Assembly: GCA_965153455.1 (NCBI GenBank)
Contig: OZ234494.1
Span: forward strand, 18,290,001-18,354,000
DNA length: 64,000 bases
Reading direction: 5' to 3'
From: Sphagnum compactum
Taxonomy: Eukaryota; Bryophyta; Sphagnopsida; Sphagnales
Part shown: in pieces, positions 13,858 to 25,465 of the stretch
Layout: each line of letters opens with the position of its first letter
Position numbering within the stretch: the stretch's first letter is position 1
Notes under the pieces: generated by a model
Told to the model about the DNA's origin: nothing
The model's database searches: none
What the model saw: the letters and a program-made list of their open reading frames with translations, nothing else
Translations under genes and position numbers: made by a program

Positions 13858-14300
13858 AAATTATAACCAAGTTAATTATGTATCATTGTTTCAACAATAA
13901 TTGTGATAACATATGACATGTAATAAACACCATGGGATTAGCTTACATGATATTTCAACATAAAATGTGGCAAATACATCATCTTTCACACATTGATGAT
14001 TAGTTTAACAATGTAACAATTGATGTCACACTAATGATCGAGCTCAATTGATGTTTTGGTAAAAAAATGTGGCCAAGTTAATTATAACCAAGTTAACTAT
14101 GTATCATTGTTTCAACAATAATTGTGATAACATATGACATTTAATAAACACCATGGGGATTAGCTTACATAATATTTCAACATAAAATGTGGCACATACA
14201 TCATCTTTCACACATTGATGATTAGTTTAACAATGTAACAATTGATGTCACACTAATGATCGAGCTCAATTGATGTTTTGGTGAAAAAATGTGGCCACAT
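13858..14300. repeat. Two-copy tandem duplication, 221-bp period
   Basis: The block starting at about 13,858 is repeated from about 14,079. The landmark AACCAAGTTAA lies at 13,865 and 14,086, exactly 221 bases apart. The copies differ at only a few positions (for example a T/C in GTTAATTATG versus GTTAACTATG, and a one-base indel in CCATGGGATT). This points to a recent duplication. No coding content. Confidence 0.93.
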
Positions 14301-15210
14301 AAATCACTTTTGAAACTATTAAGTACACTCAACTCCACCAGTTTATAATGGGTTGGAGGGACACATGCCAACATACATCGGTTTTGAAACATTGACAACA
14401 AGTGGTTTTTCTTAAGGAAGTTTTGTTTGTAACCAAAGTGGCAATCATCCATGGGGAGATGTAGAAACAATGGCAATCATCCCTTAGAGCTAGATTTAGC
14501 TAAAATCTTTAGTCACCCTTTCATATTTTTGGCTAAACATTGAAAACCAAATATAAAAAACCTGGCCATTTTCACTATTTTTTTCTCACACTTATGGCAA
14601 TTGAAAACCTCCAAAATCATTTCATTTTCAAGTTTTTTAATTGTTAATTCTTCTTTTGGGAAAAAAATTGCCAATAGAAAGAAAGAAAAAAAAAAAGAAA
14701 AAAAAGAGCTATTGACAAGCAGCTTAACCATATAGGAGCAAATTTTTGAAATAAAACTGGCAAAAGAACTCTGCAATTTGGAAGCCCAAAAGATGATCAA
14801 TGAAATTCATGGAAGGAGGTTTTGGTAGGGGATGGCAAAACCTTCTTTTTTTTTGGGGGGGGTTCCCCATTTAGCCATTAAAATCAACTATTTTAATTTT
14901 CAACCCATTTAAATTAAGTGAAAAGAATTTTTGAAGGGCATCACTAATTACACTAAAAGGATGAAGTCACAAGTTTAAATATATTGTAAATATAGTTCAC
15001 CTTTAAAAATATTTTAATGTTTAAATTTTCCACAAAAAAATAAAAGACAAGTTCCAAGTGAACCATATTAATAATGAAACTCTATACCTAATAATCCTTG
15101 CATTTAATTTTTTTTCATTTCCCTCAGGAATATTAAAATTTAACTCCAAGATAGCCTGATTTTATTTTAAGGATTTGATCATTCTAAAATTTTAATTAAT
15201 TAATTAAAAA
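14301..15210. other. AT-rich intergenic DNA, no gene seen
   Basis: Contains poly-A and poly-G tracts (for example near 14,690 and 14,855). No credible frame, RNA gene or repeat was recognised. Confidence 0.55.
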
Positions 15211-15214
15211 ATTT

Positions 15215-15595
15215 GGGGGGCTTTTTTCACTCTTTGCCCGGGGTGAGCGGTTCTCTCCTTTTGGGAGAAAGAACCGACGGGTACACGGGTATATAAAAAT
15301 TATTTTACCCATTTTTACCGTGGGTAGTAAGTATGGGTGCTGGTTAACCAAAATGCGGTCCTGGGAAAATTTTAATTGGCGGTAAATAAATCCACAAATT
15401 TACAGTAAGTAAGGCGGCGGTTCTACGGAGCGTAGGGTTAGTGGTAAAATACGGCGCGCGTATCCTGAGATCTAACGGCAGGGAAGAGAAGATCTGATTC
15501 GGTAGTGTCGGATTTGAACGGCGCTCAACTTGTGGTCAGAGGCGCAAACTCCGGTTAACGGAAGATTCTGTCCTGCGGTCAGTCCTTGTAATTAA
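15215..15595. other. Isolated CpG-rich island without an evident gene
   Basis: This short stretch in very AT-rich surroundings is rich in CpG (GGCGGCGGTTCTACGGAGCG near 15,411, GGCGCGCG near 15,453). It carries GGGTGCTGGTTAACC near 15,335, close to the GTAGGTGCTGGTTCACCC motif found elsewhere. No frame longer than 60 codons looks coding. Candidates are an unmethylated regulatory island, a fragment of a GC-rich element, or a remnant of a lost gene. Confidence 0.5.
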
Positions 15596-15599
15596 TGGA

Positions 15600-18500
15600 T
15601 TTTATGGATTATTTAATTCATTTACTTACCGATTAGTATTTCTTGAAATTAAATACCAATAATAGATTAATTTGTCAAATTGGGTCAAGCCAAAAAAAAA
15701 ATTAATTGATGGATTTTTTAAATTAGATTTTTAAAAAAAATTATCTTTTGTTTTCTCCCAAGAAAAAAAAAAAAGGCTCAGAAATCAGTTCACCCAAATT
15801 CATATCATTTAAGTACTGACATTTTGATTTTGCTGTAAGTATTATAATAATATATATTAATATATTATATTGTATTATATTATATTATAATAATACGGGC
15901 ACCGAAAGTTTTTGGGTCAGTAAAAAAACAATTTTTTAATGTAGTAAACACGTGATGTTACTGCAGGAGTTTAGATGCCAAATGAAAGGACTCTTCTATT
16001 AATTACCTTAAGGGGCAGGGGGGGTAAATAATCCAGTACTGGGTGGGTAAATCATTCGGCAATGATATATCAGTACATTTTTTCTATGGGGGGAAATATC
16101 CGGATGAAAAATATGGATGAAACATGTAGGTGAAAATGATTTTCATATATTTCAACTACCCATATATTTTGGATTATGTTTGGAGTTATGGTGGGTTTAG
16201 GGTTAATTGTTTACCGATTATTTTAGGGTTTTTTGCATTTCATTTTTCATTCTTTGCACTAAATTACTTTGAGAAATGTGTTTTGCCTTATTATTCTTGT
16301 TGGAGAAAGTTGGAACCTCTTTAGATTTTGTCACCATTAAAATTTGTCACTAAGCTATTAAAAGTGCTAAAATTGTAATTTTTAAAATTTTGTGTTAATT
16401 AGGTTTTTTTTTTACTAAAAATGAATTATTTGTTGTCACCTATTTATGTTCACAATGCCAATTGCAAAACTAAATTGGTGCTACCCCCATTCAATAATGT
16501 ATTATATTTCTACATGTATCAAATTTTATCGCAACCTTGTATGTTACTTTTACTTGCCTTATAACTAGAAGGAAAATGGAGGGTAATGATGAATATTTTA
16601 CTCTCATTTTTTACTCTATGAAAATAGTAAAATTTGATCACTTATCTTTGGTTGTGCTTGGATTTTGAACACGTCAAGTGGATGAATTGAACCAAGGATT
16701 TGAACTTGGCCAACATGTTTCAATGGATGATTGGTGGCCTTGGGGAACTTGGGTTAGCCTTACAATGGTTTTAGCAAAATGGTTTGTATCATAAATTTTG
16801 GATGAAGTCAAGCACATGGATGTGAAAATTGGTTCACTTTTTACAAATTCACATAGGATGCCATGGGTGCCAGAAACCCCGAAAAAAATTAACAATTTAT
16901 GATTGGTAAAAATGATTAGCCCATGTGTAATATTAATATGTTCTCTTAATGTAAATTATCACATATTTATAGTTTATCAATGGGGTAGGGGGGACGTTTA
17001 ATCTACACTAATGTGGCCTATGCCATTGGCACAAATGTGAATAGGAATTTCGAGATAGAGGTCGATTGTGAAAAATTATTTTAGATTTTGAATTAATTTC
17101 TCATGACTAAAATTAGTCCAATCCAATATCTTCCATGCCTTAGGTGTAAAATTTACAAAATTGCCTTTAAGAAATCCCACTTGTGAAAGGCTTTCCAATA
17201 ATACCAAAAATTTGCCTGAATTTTCATAAAATATTTAGTTCTTTTTTTCAAATTTCTTTGACAAAATTGTTCAATATTCAATTACTTTTGCACTATGTTT
17301 AAACTAGGGTTGTGTTAGTATATAGGGGTCGATTAAAATATCAACAATAGCATGAACCTTGTGTTTAAAATTGTAATAACGTGGTATAATGTTTTACTAA
17401 TACTCAAACTCATAACATACATTCTTTATCTTTGCATTTGTTATACTCTAGTTCATAATAGACAATATCGATCTTCACATCTAATGCAATTGATATTTAG
17501 GCCTAAGGTTTTTTACAATGTCAAACCTAGGTCTTGGGTATAGTTGTTGATACTAGGAGCTTTCATTCATAGGAACTTGCACCTAGGTTTTGGATATGGA
17601 TATTCAGGTTTGGGTGATAAGTAATAAAATAGGGAAAGGAGGCTACAAAATGCAAAGTGTTGTATTTTAGGAATGAAGAAGGAGATGGGAAGTACAAGGT
17701 GAAAACCTTTTGGGAGGTCTGTTGTATGTTTTTCAACAACATCAAATGGTGTTCAAGTGTTCATGTAAAGTTTTAAGCTTCTTCACATTAACTCTTTTTA
17801 GTTGAATGTTGGTTGTGTTGTTTAGCGTTCACAAGTTGTTAAAATTAAAGTTATTATATGTATCATGAACAAATCATGAAATGAGTAAAACGTTGATTAG
17901 TTGTTCATGATTATGTGTCCTTGTCTAATTTTTTTTAGGTGCACATGGTGATTAATGTCAATATCATTGCTTATGTGGTCATTGCCATTTTGTTTTGTGG
18001 ATCTAGGTATTAATAGTTTGAAACTACAACAAGCTTGACATTGAGCTATTTTAGATTTTTGGTTTTGGTTGATAATCAACACTCAAAAATAGAAATTGCA
18101 TGATTGAAAGCTAATGATATCATTGCATGTTGGATGCATGTAAGTTCCAAAATATGGAATTTTATGGTGTTTGAGATTTTTTTTCTTTTGATTTGTAAAT
18201 TGACTTGAAATTTATATTATAATTTGAAGGTGCTTGAACCTTTAACCTTCTTTTACTTTCCTATTTGCGTGAACTATGTCCCATATGGTTTTTCCAAACA
18301 ACTTAGTCAAAGATTTGTAGCTTTTAGGGCTTAAGGTTGAAAGGTCATGGAAGGGATCAACATTCTTATTATGAGTCATGTTTAGGGGCTGACGGTGGGG
18401 GGACAAGTGATACCTTTCAATTGCAACAAAAGCCAGAAACAATGGTTGGAGCAACAAAAATATTTGACGCCACTAAAACTATGGAAAAAATGTTTATTGT

Positions 18501-18630
18501 TGAAGCACAAGCTAATTAAGCAACTCAACATTGTTTGCATTGAAGGCCAACCAAAGGTATTGGTTGTCTTCCTATAAATGAAAATGCAGTTTCAACTTTT
18601 TTTGTTACATGAAAATAACATGGCATCTAA
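15600..18630. other. AT-rich intergenic DNA, no gene seen
   Basis: Includes a dense TATA/ATTATA run at 15,840-15,890. Short open frames show no domain signature. Confidence 0.55.
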
Positions 18631-18639
18631 TGTGATTAC

Positions 18640-19900
18640 ATTCTAGATGATGAAGTGCATCATTTGCCACCCTAAGTCAAGTAGTTGTGATGGTTATACA
18701 TCAAGCTCCCACAGCATCACATGCACTAAAAAGGGAATTGTTCAACACATAACCCCTTGCATGCTAGTACCAATATAAAAAAACATTTGGTGCATACACA
18801 TTATGGAGAGTTGACAAAGTACAAGGTCGAAGATGAGATGGTAAAGATTGACAAAAGTGTAAAAATTGGAAGACCATCACATTGTTGATAATAACAAAAA
18901 AATCTGGAAGAGGAACTAGCTTCAAAAAGGTCACCATGCACAACTAAAATTCATTGAAAATTTGGTTTTTATATTACCAAGGGCTATGAAGCCTTGTCCA
19001 ATGTTGAATTGCCATGACTCCATAGTCTTGTTATGCGTAGGGACAACAAAATTTGATTTCCAAGTCAAAAGTAATTAGTGGAGGAACATATACCTTCCAT
19101 GTTGTAAAAGACTACAGCTACATACATATTTTAAGTATCCTATTTACTTGTGCTACAATTATTGTCACTTTTGATTTGTGAATGAATTGAAGTGAATTTG
19201 GCACTTTTGCATTAGTCATGAACTTCATTAATGTTACACAGGTTCCTATTATTATTGGTGATGTTTTGGTAGAGTTTGTGAAACCATTACTTGCCCAATT
19301 CAACTTCATTCACAAAATTATTGCATGTGTGAATGATGAGGTCTCTAACTTGAACACATTAGGTTTTGCCCTTTCTATTAAATTCTTTATGAACCAAGCA
19401 AGTTTTTATAAATGATCCATATGGAGACGATTTTAAATTCTAAGATTTCATTTGTGTAATCTTTAATTATTTAACCAAGTTGACCCCAATGAAAAATTCC
19501 TATTTTGTTTTGCACATTGTTGTAGAACAAAGGGTTAAAAAATCAACCTTCATGTCAAGTTCATGACATCATGTCTCCTTTGGACAAGCATCCATGGCAT
19601 CACAAACACTTTCAATGTTAATTCTTGACCCCAATTCACAAGCTTCCAAATTGAAGAAAGGAAAAAAAATTGTCACTGAAAAAGAGTGACAACTTTGTTG
19701 TAGTTTCTTACACATTAGCCAAGACCCAAAGATAGGGAATGGTAAGAAAAGAAACACATTTTGGGACAAGGCGTATGAAGAATACAACAAAAACAAATCT
19801 CCTTGTGGTGCTGAAATATGAGCAAGATCAATGGAAACAAAATGAAGGATCATAAAACATGATTTCACAAAGTTTTGTGAGTGTTATGGGTCTTTACACT
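18640..19900 (+). pseudogene. Decayed hAT-type transposase relative
   Basis: The clear core is 19,140-19,410 on the + strand: ATIIVTFDL, stop, MN, stop, SEFGTFALVMNFIN, then about 14 residues later EFVKPLLAQFNFIHKIIACVNDE followed by VSNLNTLGFALS. The order 'FDLWMS...DTFALVVNFI...L...NL..KI.AYVKDEG.NLNT...AL' is typical of plant BED/hAT-like transposases. The first break is TGA where TGG (Trp) is expected after FDL. Downstream (about 19,700-19,890) a shifted frame gives DKAYEEYNKNKSPCGAEI, which may be the post-core spacer. The upstream limit near 18,640 is a guess; no termini were found. Its sequence differs from the GC-rich hAT at 22.6-25.5 kb, so it is a separate, older insertion. Confidence 0.65.
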
Positions 19901-20385
19901 ACTAGAATCCCATGTTTTTCAAACTATGCAAGTTGACTGGATGGTTATGTTTGACCACATCACATGTACACTTTGACTAAAGGCCAGGGTCTTGAAAGAT
20001 ATGGGTATTTTTTAACCATTCAATTTGACTATGATGACTAGTTTGACCATATGTCAAATAAACCATATAGTCAACTCAAACCAAAAAAAAAACCCCCCTA
20101 GTTAAAAAAACAATTGCCTCGATCAATAGGGCTAGTAATAAAAAGGCCATACAAGTACCCTTGTCAAAAAAACTTTTGTTGTAATAAAAAACTACTTATA
20201 CTTCCATATAATAGGTAGGTATCATAGGTTTTTTAGTTGTGAATGTTCGTGATTTAGTATTCTTTGGCCATTCGCTATCAACTGAAGATTATTCTAGTTG
20301 CTACAAGAAAGGGGAAAATGGAAATAAGTTAACTATTCACCAACGAAATCCATGAAGGCTAAATGTACTAATAATTAAGTTATTT
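19901..20385. other. AT-rich intergenic DNA
   Basis: No coding frame seen. It contains several TTTGACTA/TTGACCAT-type words near 19,935-20,070 that resemble those in the 22.2-22.5 kb array. Confidence 0.5.
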
Positions 20386-20389
20386 TCAT

Positions 20390-21440
20390 TGAAAATATTA
20401 TGCAATAACTTAAGGAAAAGTAAAGTACTTTAATTTAAGGAAAGTAAATGAGTTTACTTTAAATTTCCAAAAAATAAATTATTATAACTTAGAGAAATTA
20501 TTATCCTCTCAACTATAGAAATCAACCAACTATAAAATTCTTGAATAAAAGATTTATAAATTATAATAATTAAGTTGTTAAAAATTGGAAAAATTAAGTA
20601 CCTCAAATTTGTAATAGTTGAATTACTAAAAATAACAGTATTTAACTTCTTCAAAACTCTAGTAATAAGATTAGTGAAAATTAAAATCATTAAATTACTG
20701 CAGATTAAAATAACAAAAATACTAGGAAATATGGTCATTATATTCACGAAATAAATACTAATTAGATTACTGAAATTTAAAATAATTAATTCAATGAAAT
20801 TTATGGTAACTAAACTACTAGAAATGATAATCGTTAAATTACTAAAATTTACAATAATTAGACTATTGGAAATTAATGTAGTTAAATTAGTAACACTTAA
20901 TTACTGAAATTTATTGTAATTAAATTACTAAAAATAAAAATAGTTAAACTACTGTAATTAAGATACTAAAATAGAATTTGTTAAATCACTGTAAATTAAT
21001 GAGAATTCAGTCATTAAATTACTAAAACCTAAATTAATTAAACTATTGAAATTTACAGTAAGTAAATTACTGTAAATTACAGTAGTTGAGTTTATAGTAA
21101 CTAAATCATTGAAAGTAACAATAATGAAATCATTGAAAATTAAAATAATTGAATTATTGTAGTTTATGGTAATTAAAATACTGAAATTTAGAGTAAGGTA
21201 ATTTACATGAATTACTGAAATTTATCATAATGAAATTACTGAAATTTATAGTAAATAAATTTCTGAAATTTAGTCATTAAGTTGCTGCTATTTTACAGTA
21301 TTTCAATTATTCAGATTTGTAGTGATTTCATTATTGCAAATTATAGTAAGAAAATTACTACCAATCACATAATTAAATTAGTGAAACTTAAATTACTGAA
21401 AGAAACAAGAAATCAATTATTTAAATTTATAATAACTACT
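20390..21440. repeat. Degenerate AT-rich short-period satellite
   Basis: About 1 kb built from variants of AATTAAATTACTGAAATTTA / TAGTAATTAAATTACTGAAA, recurring roughly every 20-35 bases with many substitutions and small indels. Both orientations of ATTACTG/CAGTAAT occur. The stretch has almost no C and shows no coding signal. It reads as an old, diverged satellite or amplified spacer. Confidence 0.75.
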
Positions 21441-22224
21441 ATGGATTTGAGTATTTAATTGACACAAAATCATTTTATTGGAAAAAAAATTTCTCTGTCA
21501 AAAGCAATGGAGCATATGTATAAGTCTTTGTTGAAGTGATGAAAAGTTCTACCTGAATTATTATTTATTTATATTAATTATCATTTTTAATATAAATAGA
21601 ACTTAGGCGAAAAATTATTAGTTACATGATCAGGTCATTACATATTTAAACATTTAGTTAATTGATTATATCATTTAGGACTTTTACAATTAAAAAATGG
21701 GGGAAAGTTTCATTTGTAGTTGTATTCTAGTGTGCAAGTAAGATGCAACTTGAAAAGTTATCGCATATTTTTTGCATTTCATTCTCACTCTAAAAGTTAT
21801 GTAAAGAAAGGTTGCATCCTTTCATTATCACAATAAAAAACAACTTTCATTTGGGATGAGCCAATCAAAAGTTTGACCCACAATAAAAATCAAAATGTTT
21901 ATCATTCTATTTAAATAGGGTTTTGGGTTTAGAACCTAGTCACCTAGGTGGAAACTAGGTCTACCTATTTATTTTGGTAGGTTGAATTAGGTGGGTACCT
22001 ACGTAGGTAACTAGGTAGACCTATTCAACCTATACATACATACGTAAATTGTAGGAAGCACTATTACAAATCATGGTTATTTAAGAGGTTCAAGTTGATG
22101 AATTTGTCATTTGACTAATGGACATGTACATTTTCACTAAAGGCTAGGGGCTTGAATGACACATGTATTATTTGACTAATCAATTTCAATGATTAATTTG
22201 ACTAGATGCATATAGTTAAGTTGT
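21441..22224. other. AT-rich intergenic DNA with GGTA/TACC words
   Basis: At about 21,935-22,030 the words CACCTAGGTG, CTACCTA, GGTAGG and ACCTACGTAGGTAACTAGG form overlapping palindromic runs. No gene seen. Confidence 0.5.
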
Positions 22225-22465
22225 ACAACCTTAGTCAAAAAATTTAATCAATTTGAACATTTAATCGATATGGCCAATGATTTTTAATCAAATTGAACAT
22301 TTTGTCAAGATGGCCAATAGTCTTTAATCAAAGTGACCAGTGGTTTTCAATCAAATGTAACATTTCGTCAAAATGGCCATGGATTTTAAAACAAAATGAC
22401 CAATGGTTTTTAGTAAAATGGAATGTTCTGTAAAGATGACCAATGATTTTTAATCAAATGTGACA
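22225..22465. repeat. Tandem array of a ~40-bp unit
   Basis: Five to six diverged copies of a unit like AATGATTTTTAATCAAATTG + AACATTTTGTCAAGATGGCC. Each copy retains ATGGCCAATGG or a variant. The array abuts the TACC tract that was the target of the hAT insertion. Confidence 0.75.
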
Positions 22466-22477
22466 TGGTCTACTACC

Positions 22478-22573
22478 TTATGTATCTACCTCTTACCTAT
22501 TCACCCACCTATTTACCTAGTTAGTTACTTACCTACCTATTACCTACCTATTACCCACCCACCCACTTACATA
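22478..22573. repeat. (TACC)n-rich tract, left side of the hAT insertion
   Basis: Repeated ACCTACC/TACCCACC words. The tract continues at 25,466-25,560, so the hAT element split a single TACC-rich region. Confidence 0.85.
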
Positions 22574-22581
22574 CTACTTAC
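22574..22581. repeat. hAT target-site duplication, left copy
   Basis: CTACTTAC directly abuts the left terminal repeat and matches the right copy at 25,466-25,473 at all eight bases. Confidence 0.9.
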
Positions 22582-22598
22582 CATAGTAGTGACATACG
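22582..22598 (+). repeat. hAT terminal inverted repeat, left
   Basis: CATAGTAGTGACATACG, a 17-base perfect inverted match to 25,449-25,465. Similarity stops sharply after base 17. Confidence 0.93.
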
Positions 22599-22650
22599 AA
22601 ATACGCGTATTTTTCGAAGGTGCTCAAAAAGAAGTATTTTCAAGTATTTT

Positions 22651-22902
22651 GAGCAGACACCAGCTCAGTAACATATGATGAGCAAAGCGTTGAGCAAGTT
22701 GAGCTTAAGTTGTGCCCAAAGTTGTGACCATCTTGAGCAGACATTAGCTCAGTAACATACGATTAGCAAAACGTTGAGCAAGCTGAGCTGAAGTTGTTCC
22801 CAAATCTGTGACCATTTTGAGCAGACATCAGCTCAGTAACATACGATGAGCAAAACGCTGAGCAAGCTGAGCTTAAGTTGTGCCCAAACCCTTCTTAACC
22901 AG
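22651..22902. repeat. Subterminal 84-bp tandem repeat, three copies
   Basis: Units start at 22,651, 22,735 and 22,819 with the landmark GAGCAGACA and an exact 84-base period. Each unit contains CAGCTCAGTAACAT or a one-base variant, plus GAGCAAGCTGAGC-type words. Subterminal repeats of this kind serve as transposase-binding arrays in Ac-like hAT elements. That role here is inferred. Confidence 0.92.
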
Positions 22903-23103
22903 CTTGAGCATAGGCATACCTTGAATAAAACTGCACACTAGTTTTAGGGTCTGGTCCTTGTCGAGCTTGCAATTGGTTTCAAAGATGATCGAAAACATTT
23001 AACACAATTTTACACCTACTTCCGAAACAGTGAACAAAGACAACGATGATCACGTAAGCTCACCTTTTACAGAAGTGCATCGCGTCCCCTTCTTGTTCCC
23101 GCT

Positions 23104-25044
23104 CTAATCGTCGTTTGGCTCTTCTTCTTCCATCCAACTAATCATCTCTTCCTCAAACTCAATGCTGTTCACTTTATGTGCTAGGCGCAGGTCTGAGAAG
23201 ACATGCATTAGATCTTGAGCTCTTTGCGGGGTCAACTTGTTTCGCTTTTTCGAATGGATGAAATCGTAAGTGCTCCAGTTGCGTTCGCACGCTGAGGCTG
23301 CAGAACATTGGCTGAGGATTGTCACGCCTACTGTCTGAAGCTCTGGAACTTGCTGACCCCACTGCTGCCAAAATTTCCACCCGGGCATCGCTCTCATGGC
23401 CGCTTGAATGCCGGGTTTGCCAAACAAACCTTCCTGGTTTTTAAACTGCGCCAATTGCTGCAGGGCTTTTGCTTGATCGTCTGCATCTGGGTCGAGTTTC
23501 TCTAGGATGTTAAAAAACCCTTGCATCACTTCCGCATTCTGGTCCTGTCCATATTCTGCTGACTGGAACTCCGGCTCCAGAACAAACCTAGCCGAGTGCA
23601 TATCTGAATGCAAGTATTCCCAGTGCTTGCGCCAAAGCCAGCTGATCTGCTCATACTTGACAGCAGAAAGCTTCACCCCCGGATGCTGCTCGCTCGTTCC
23701 CTCCTTGAGCGCCCCTAGCTCCTCGCCAATCAGGAACATGGCATAGTAAACCTTTCCCACAACTGGAACACCCTTGTCACACTAGCGCAAAAGGCAGACT
23801 ATCGATTCTGAAACAGCCAACAACTCCTTCACACCCTTCCAGAACGCAGTGGAAGTCAAGATGTCGTGCACCTCCTCTCCCTCCATCTCATGCGACGACT
23901 TCTGGTTCCACTCCCCCTAAGCGTCGTTGACCACAAGCTGCTACAGTGATACCTTCACCTCATGCATGCGCTGTAGCATGATGAAGTTGGTGGCAAATCT
24001 GGTCTCCCCTGGTTTCAAGAGCTCTAGCTTGGACAGGCTCCTAAAGAGAGCTAGATTCTTATGATGGTTTGTGATGAACTTCAGCGCTGTTCTTGCCTCG
24101 GCTATGACGGAGGAGACCCAATCCAGCTTGCCCATGTCCTCGAGCAACAGATCTAGGCAGTGCGGGGTGCAAGGAGTAAATGTGATATGGGGAAAGCGGG
24201 CTTCTAGCTTGCGACCTGCAGCCTTGCAAACTGCTGCACTGTCCATGCACACCTGGACCACAATCTCTGCCCCCACATCCTTGATTGCCTTGCCAACAAC
24301 CTGCGCAATGAAGTCTGCATCCTTGCTATCCCCACTTGTGTCTACATTCTCAAGAAACTTCTCGCCCTTGGGTGTGACCATCAGAAGATTGAGAAGAGGC
24401 CTATTCCGAGTGTCTGACCACCCATCGCTGGTTATGGTTGCCTTGCTGCTCCGCGCTGACGCCATAAATGACTTGAGTTCTGCTGCCACCGATACCTTTT
24501 CCTTGTCTAGCAGGGTGGTACGAAGAGATACAAGACTTGGCAACTTGTAGTTCTCGCCAAAATCAGCGGTAGCTTCAACGGCTGCCTTGAAATGAGGGTC
24601 ATTGATCAGGCGGAAAGAAAGACCATTGCCATAAAAGGCACGACCCCACAGAGCATCTACTTTAGACTTATCTTGCTTTCCAAAGGCAGCTTTGAGAGTG
24701 CTCTGCTTTTTGGTGGGGCCTTGCGGGAGAGCAGCTGCAGCCTCATCCAGATCTTGCACCCTCCGTTTTTGCGTTTCCTATTCTCTTTTCGCCTGATCAA
24801 TATCCTGAAGCTGCTTTTTGAGGGCTTGGGGGCATTTGGTGCACTTCTTGACTCCACAAGCCACCTGACCCAAGAAGTGGCCCCGGATTCTTGTGGCACC
24901 CCCCCAAAACACGAGCTCACAGTGCCCACACTTGACTTGAAAGTTCCCCCACGCTTTCTCAGGTTCCTGGAGGATGGTGACCTCGGTCCACTCGGGTCCT
25001 TTCTCCTTCCCCATTCCAAAGGTCGCCCTACTCGATTGTAGCAT
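23104..25044 (-). pseudogene. hAT transposase (BED - DUF659 - hAT dimerisation), frame interrupted by four TAG codons
   Basis: Cut-and-paste transposase. One reading frame runs 25,044 to 23,104 (647 codons including stop) without any frameshift or intron. ATG choices are 25,044 and 25,014 (MGKEKGPEW). Codons 30-85 form a BED zinc finger: CGHC, then GGATRIRGHF, then a late CGVKKCTKC. Next comes a DUF659-like core with FYGNGLSFRLINDPHF, SDGWSDTRNRPLLNLL, CMDSAAVCKAAGRKLEARFP, CTPHCLDLLLEDMGKLDWV and LKPGETRFATNFIMLQ. The C-terminus carries the dimerisation motif ILSQCSAASACERNWSTYDF followed by IHSKKRNKL. In-frame TAGs lie at 24,778-24,780, 23,941-23,943, 23,917-23,919 and 23,782-23,784. The first two are plausibly former CAG (Gln) codons. 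No intact protein is predicted, so any mobility would need a transposase supplied in trans. Confidence 0.95.
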
Positions 25045-25448
25045 GAAAGAAAGTTGAAGTTATTACTTAGTATCAGATCCAGACTTGCAAGTTGTAACAG
25101 TCTGATTCCGAATGCTGTCAGTGTCATGGGTGAGCCATCCGAGTCATGGCCAATCAAAAGATTTATTCGCGAAACCTTTTGATCCTAGACCGTCCATATT
25201 TGGCGGGGTTCCGAAATGAGCACCGTGAATATCAGGCGTCGATAGGTGATCTTGTTGCTGCAGAAATCGTCGATTTTGACGGCGAAAATGTAACTAGGTT
25301 GTTAACTACTGTAGAGTCTAGCATACTGCAATTTTTGCGGCCCGGTAATGGTTCTTTGCATAACCTTTACCACTCTGCGTATTTTGGGTCGTATTTTTTA
25401 AAAAACCCCAAAAAACGTATAATATGTGTATGTTTGAATCGAAGTGAG

Positions 25449-25465
25449 CGTATGTCACTACTATG
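25449..25465 (-). repeat. hAT terminal inverted repeat, right
   Basis: Exact reverse complement of 22,582-22,598. Confidence 0.93.

Larger units (their letters stand above)
22582..25465 (-). mobile_element. Full-length hAT transposon with TIRs and 8-bp target duplication
   Basis: A 2,884-bp DNA transposon. The termini CATAGTAGTGACATACG (22,582-22,598) and its exact reverse complement (25,449-25,465) form 17-bp perfect inverted repeats. CTACTTAC flanks both ends (22,574-22,581 and 25,466-25,473) as an 8-bp target-site duplication, the hallmark of the hAT superfamily. The interior encodes a BED/DUF659/hAT-dimerisation transposase on the minus strand. The left subterminal zone carries three 84-bp tandem repeats. 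The left end also has a 14-bp palindrome AAATACGCGTATTT (22,599-22,612), and CGTATTTT words occur near both ends. The element is much more GC-rich than its surroundings. The flank is TACC-rich, which makes a chance TSD match somewhat easier, but it coincides exactly with the TIR ends. Confidence 0.95.

Noticed and set aside
16680-16780. tRNA-like B box on the minus strand (AGTTCAAATCC)
   Set aside because: No A box at the right distance and no cloverleaf arms.
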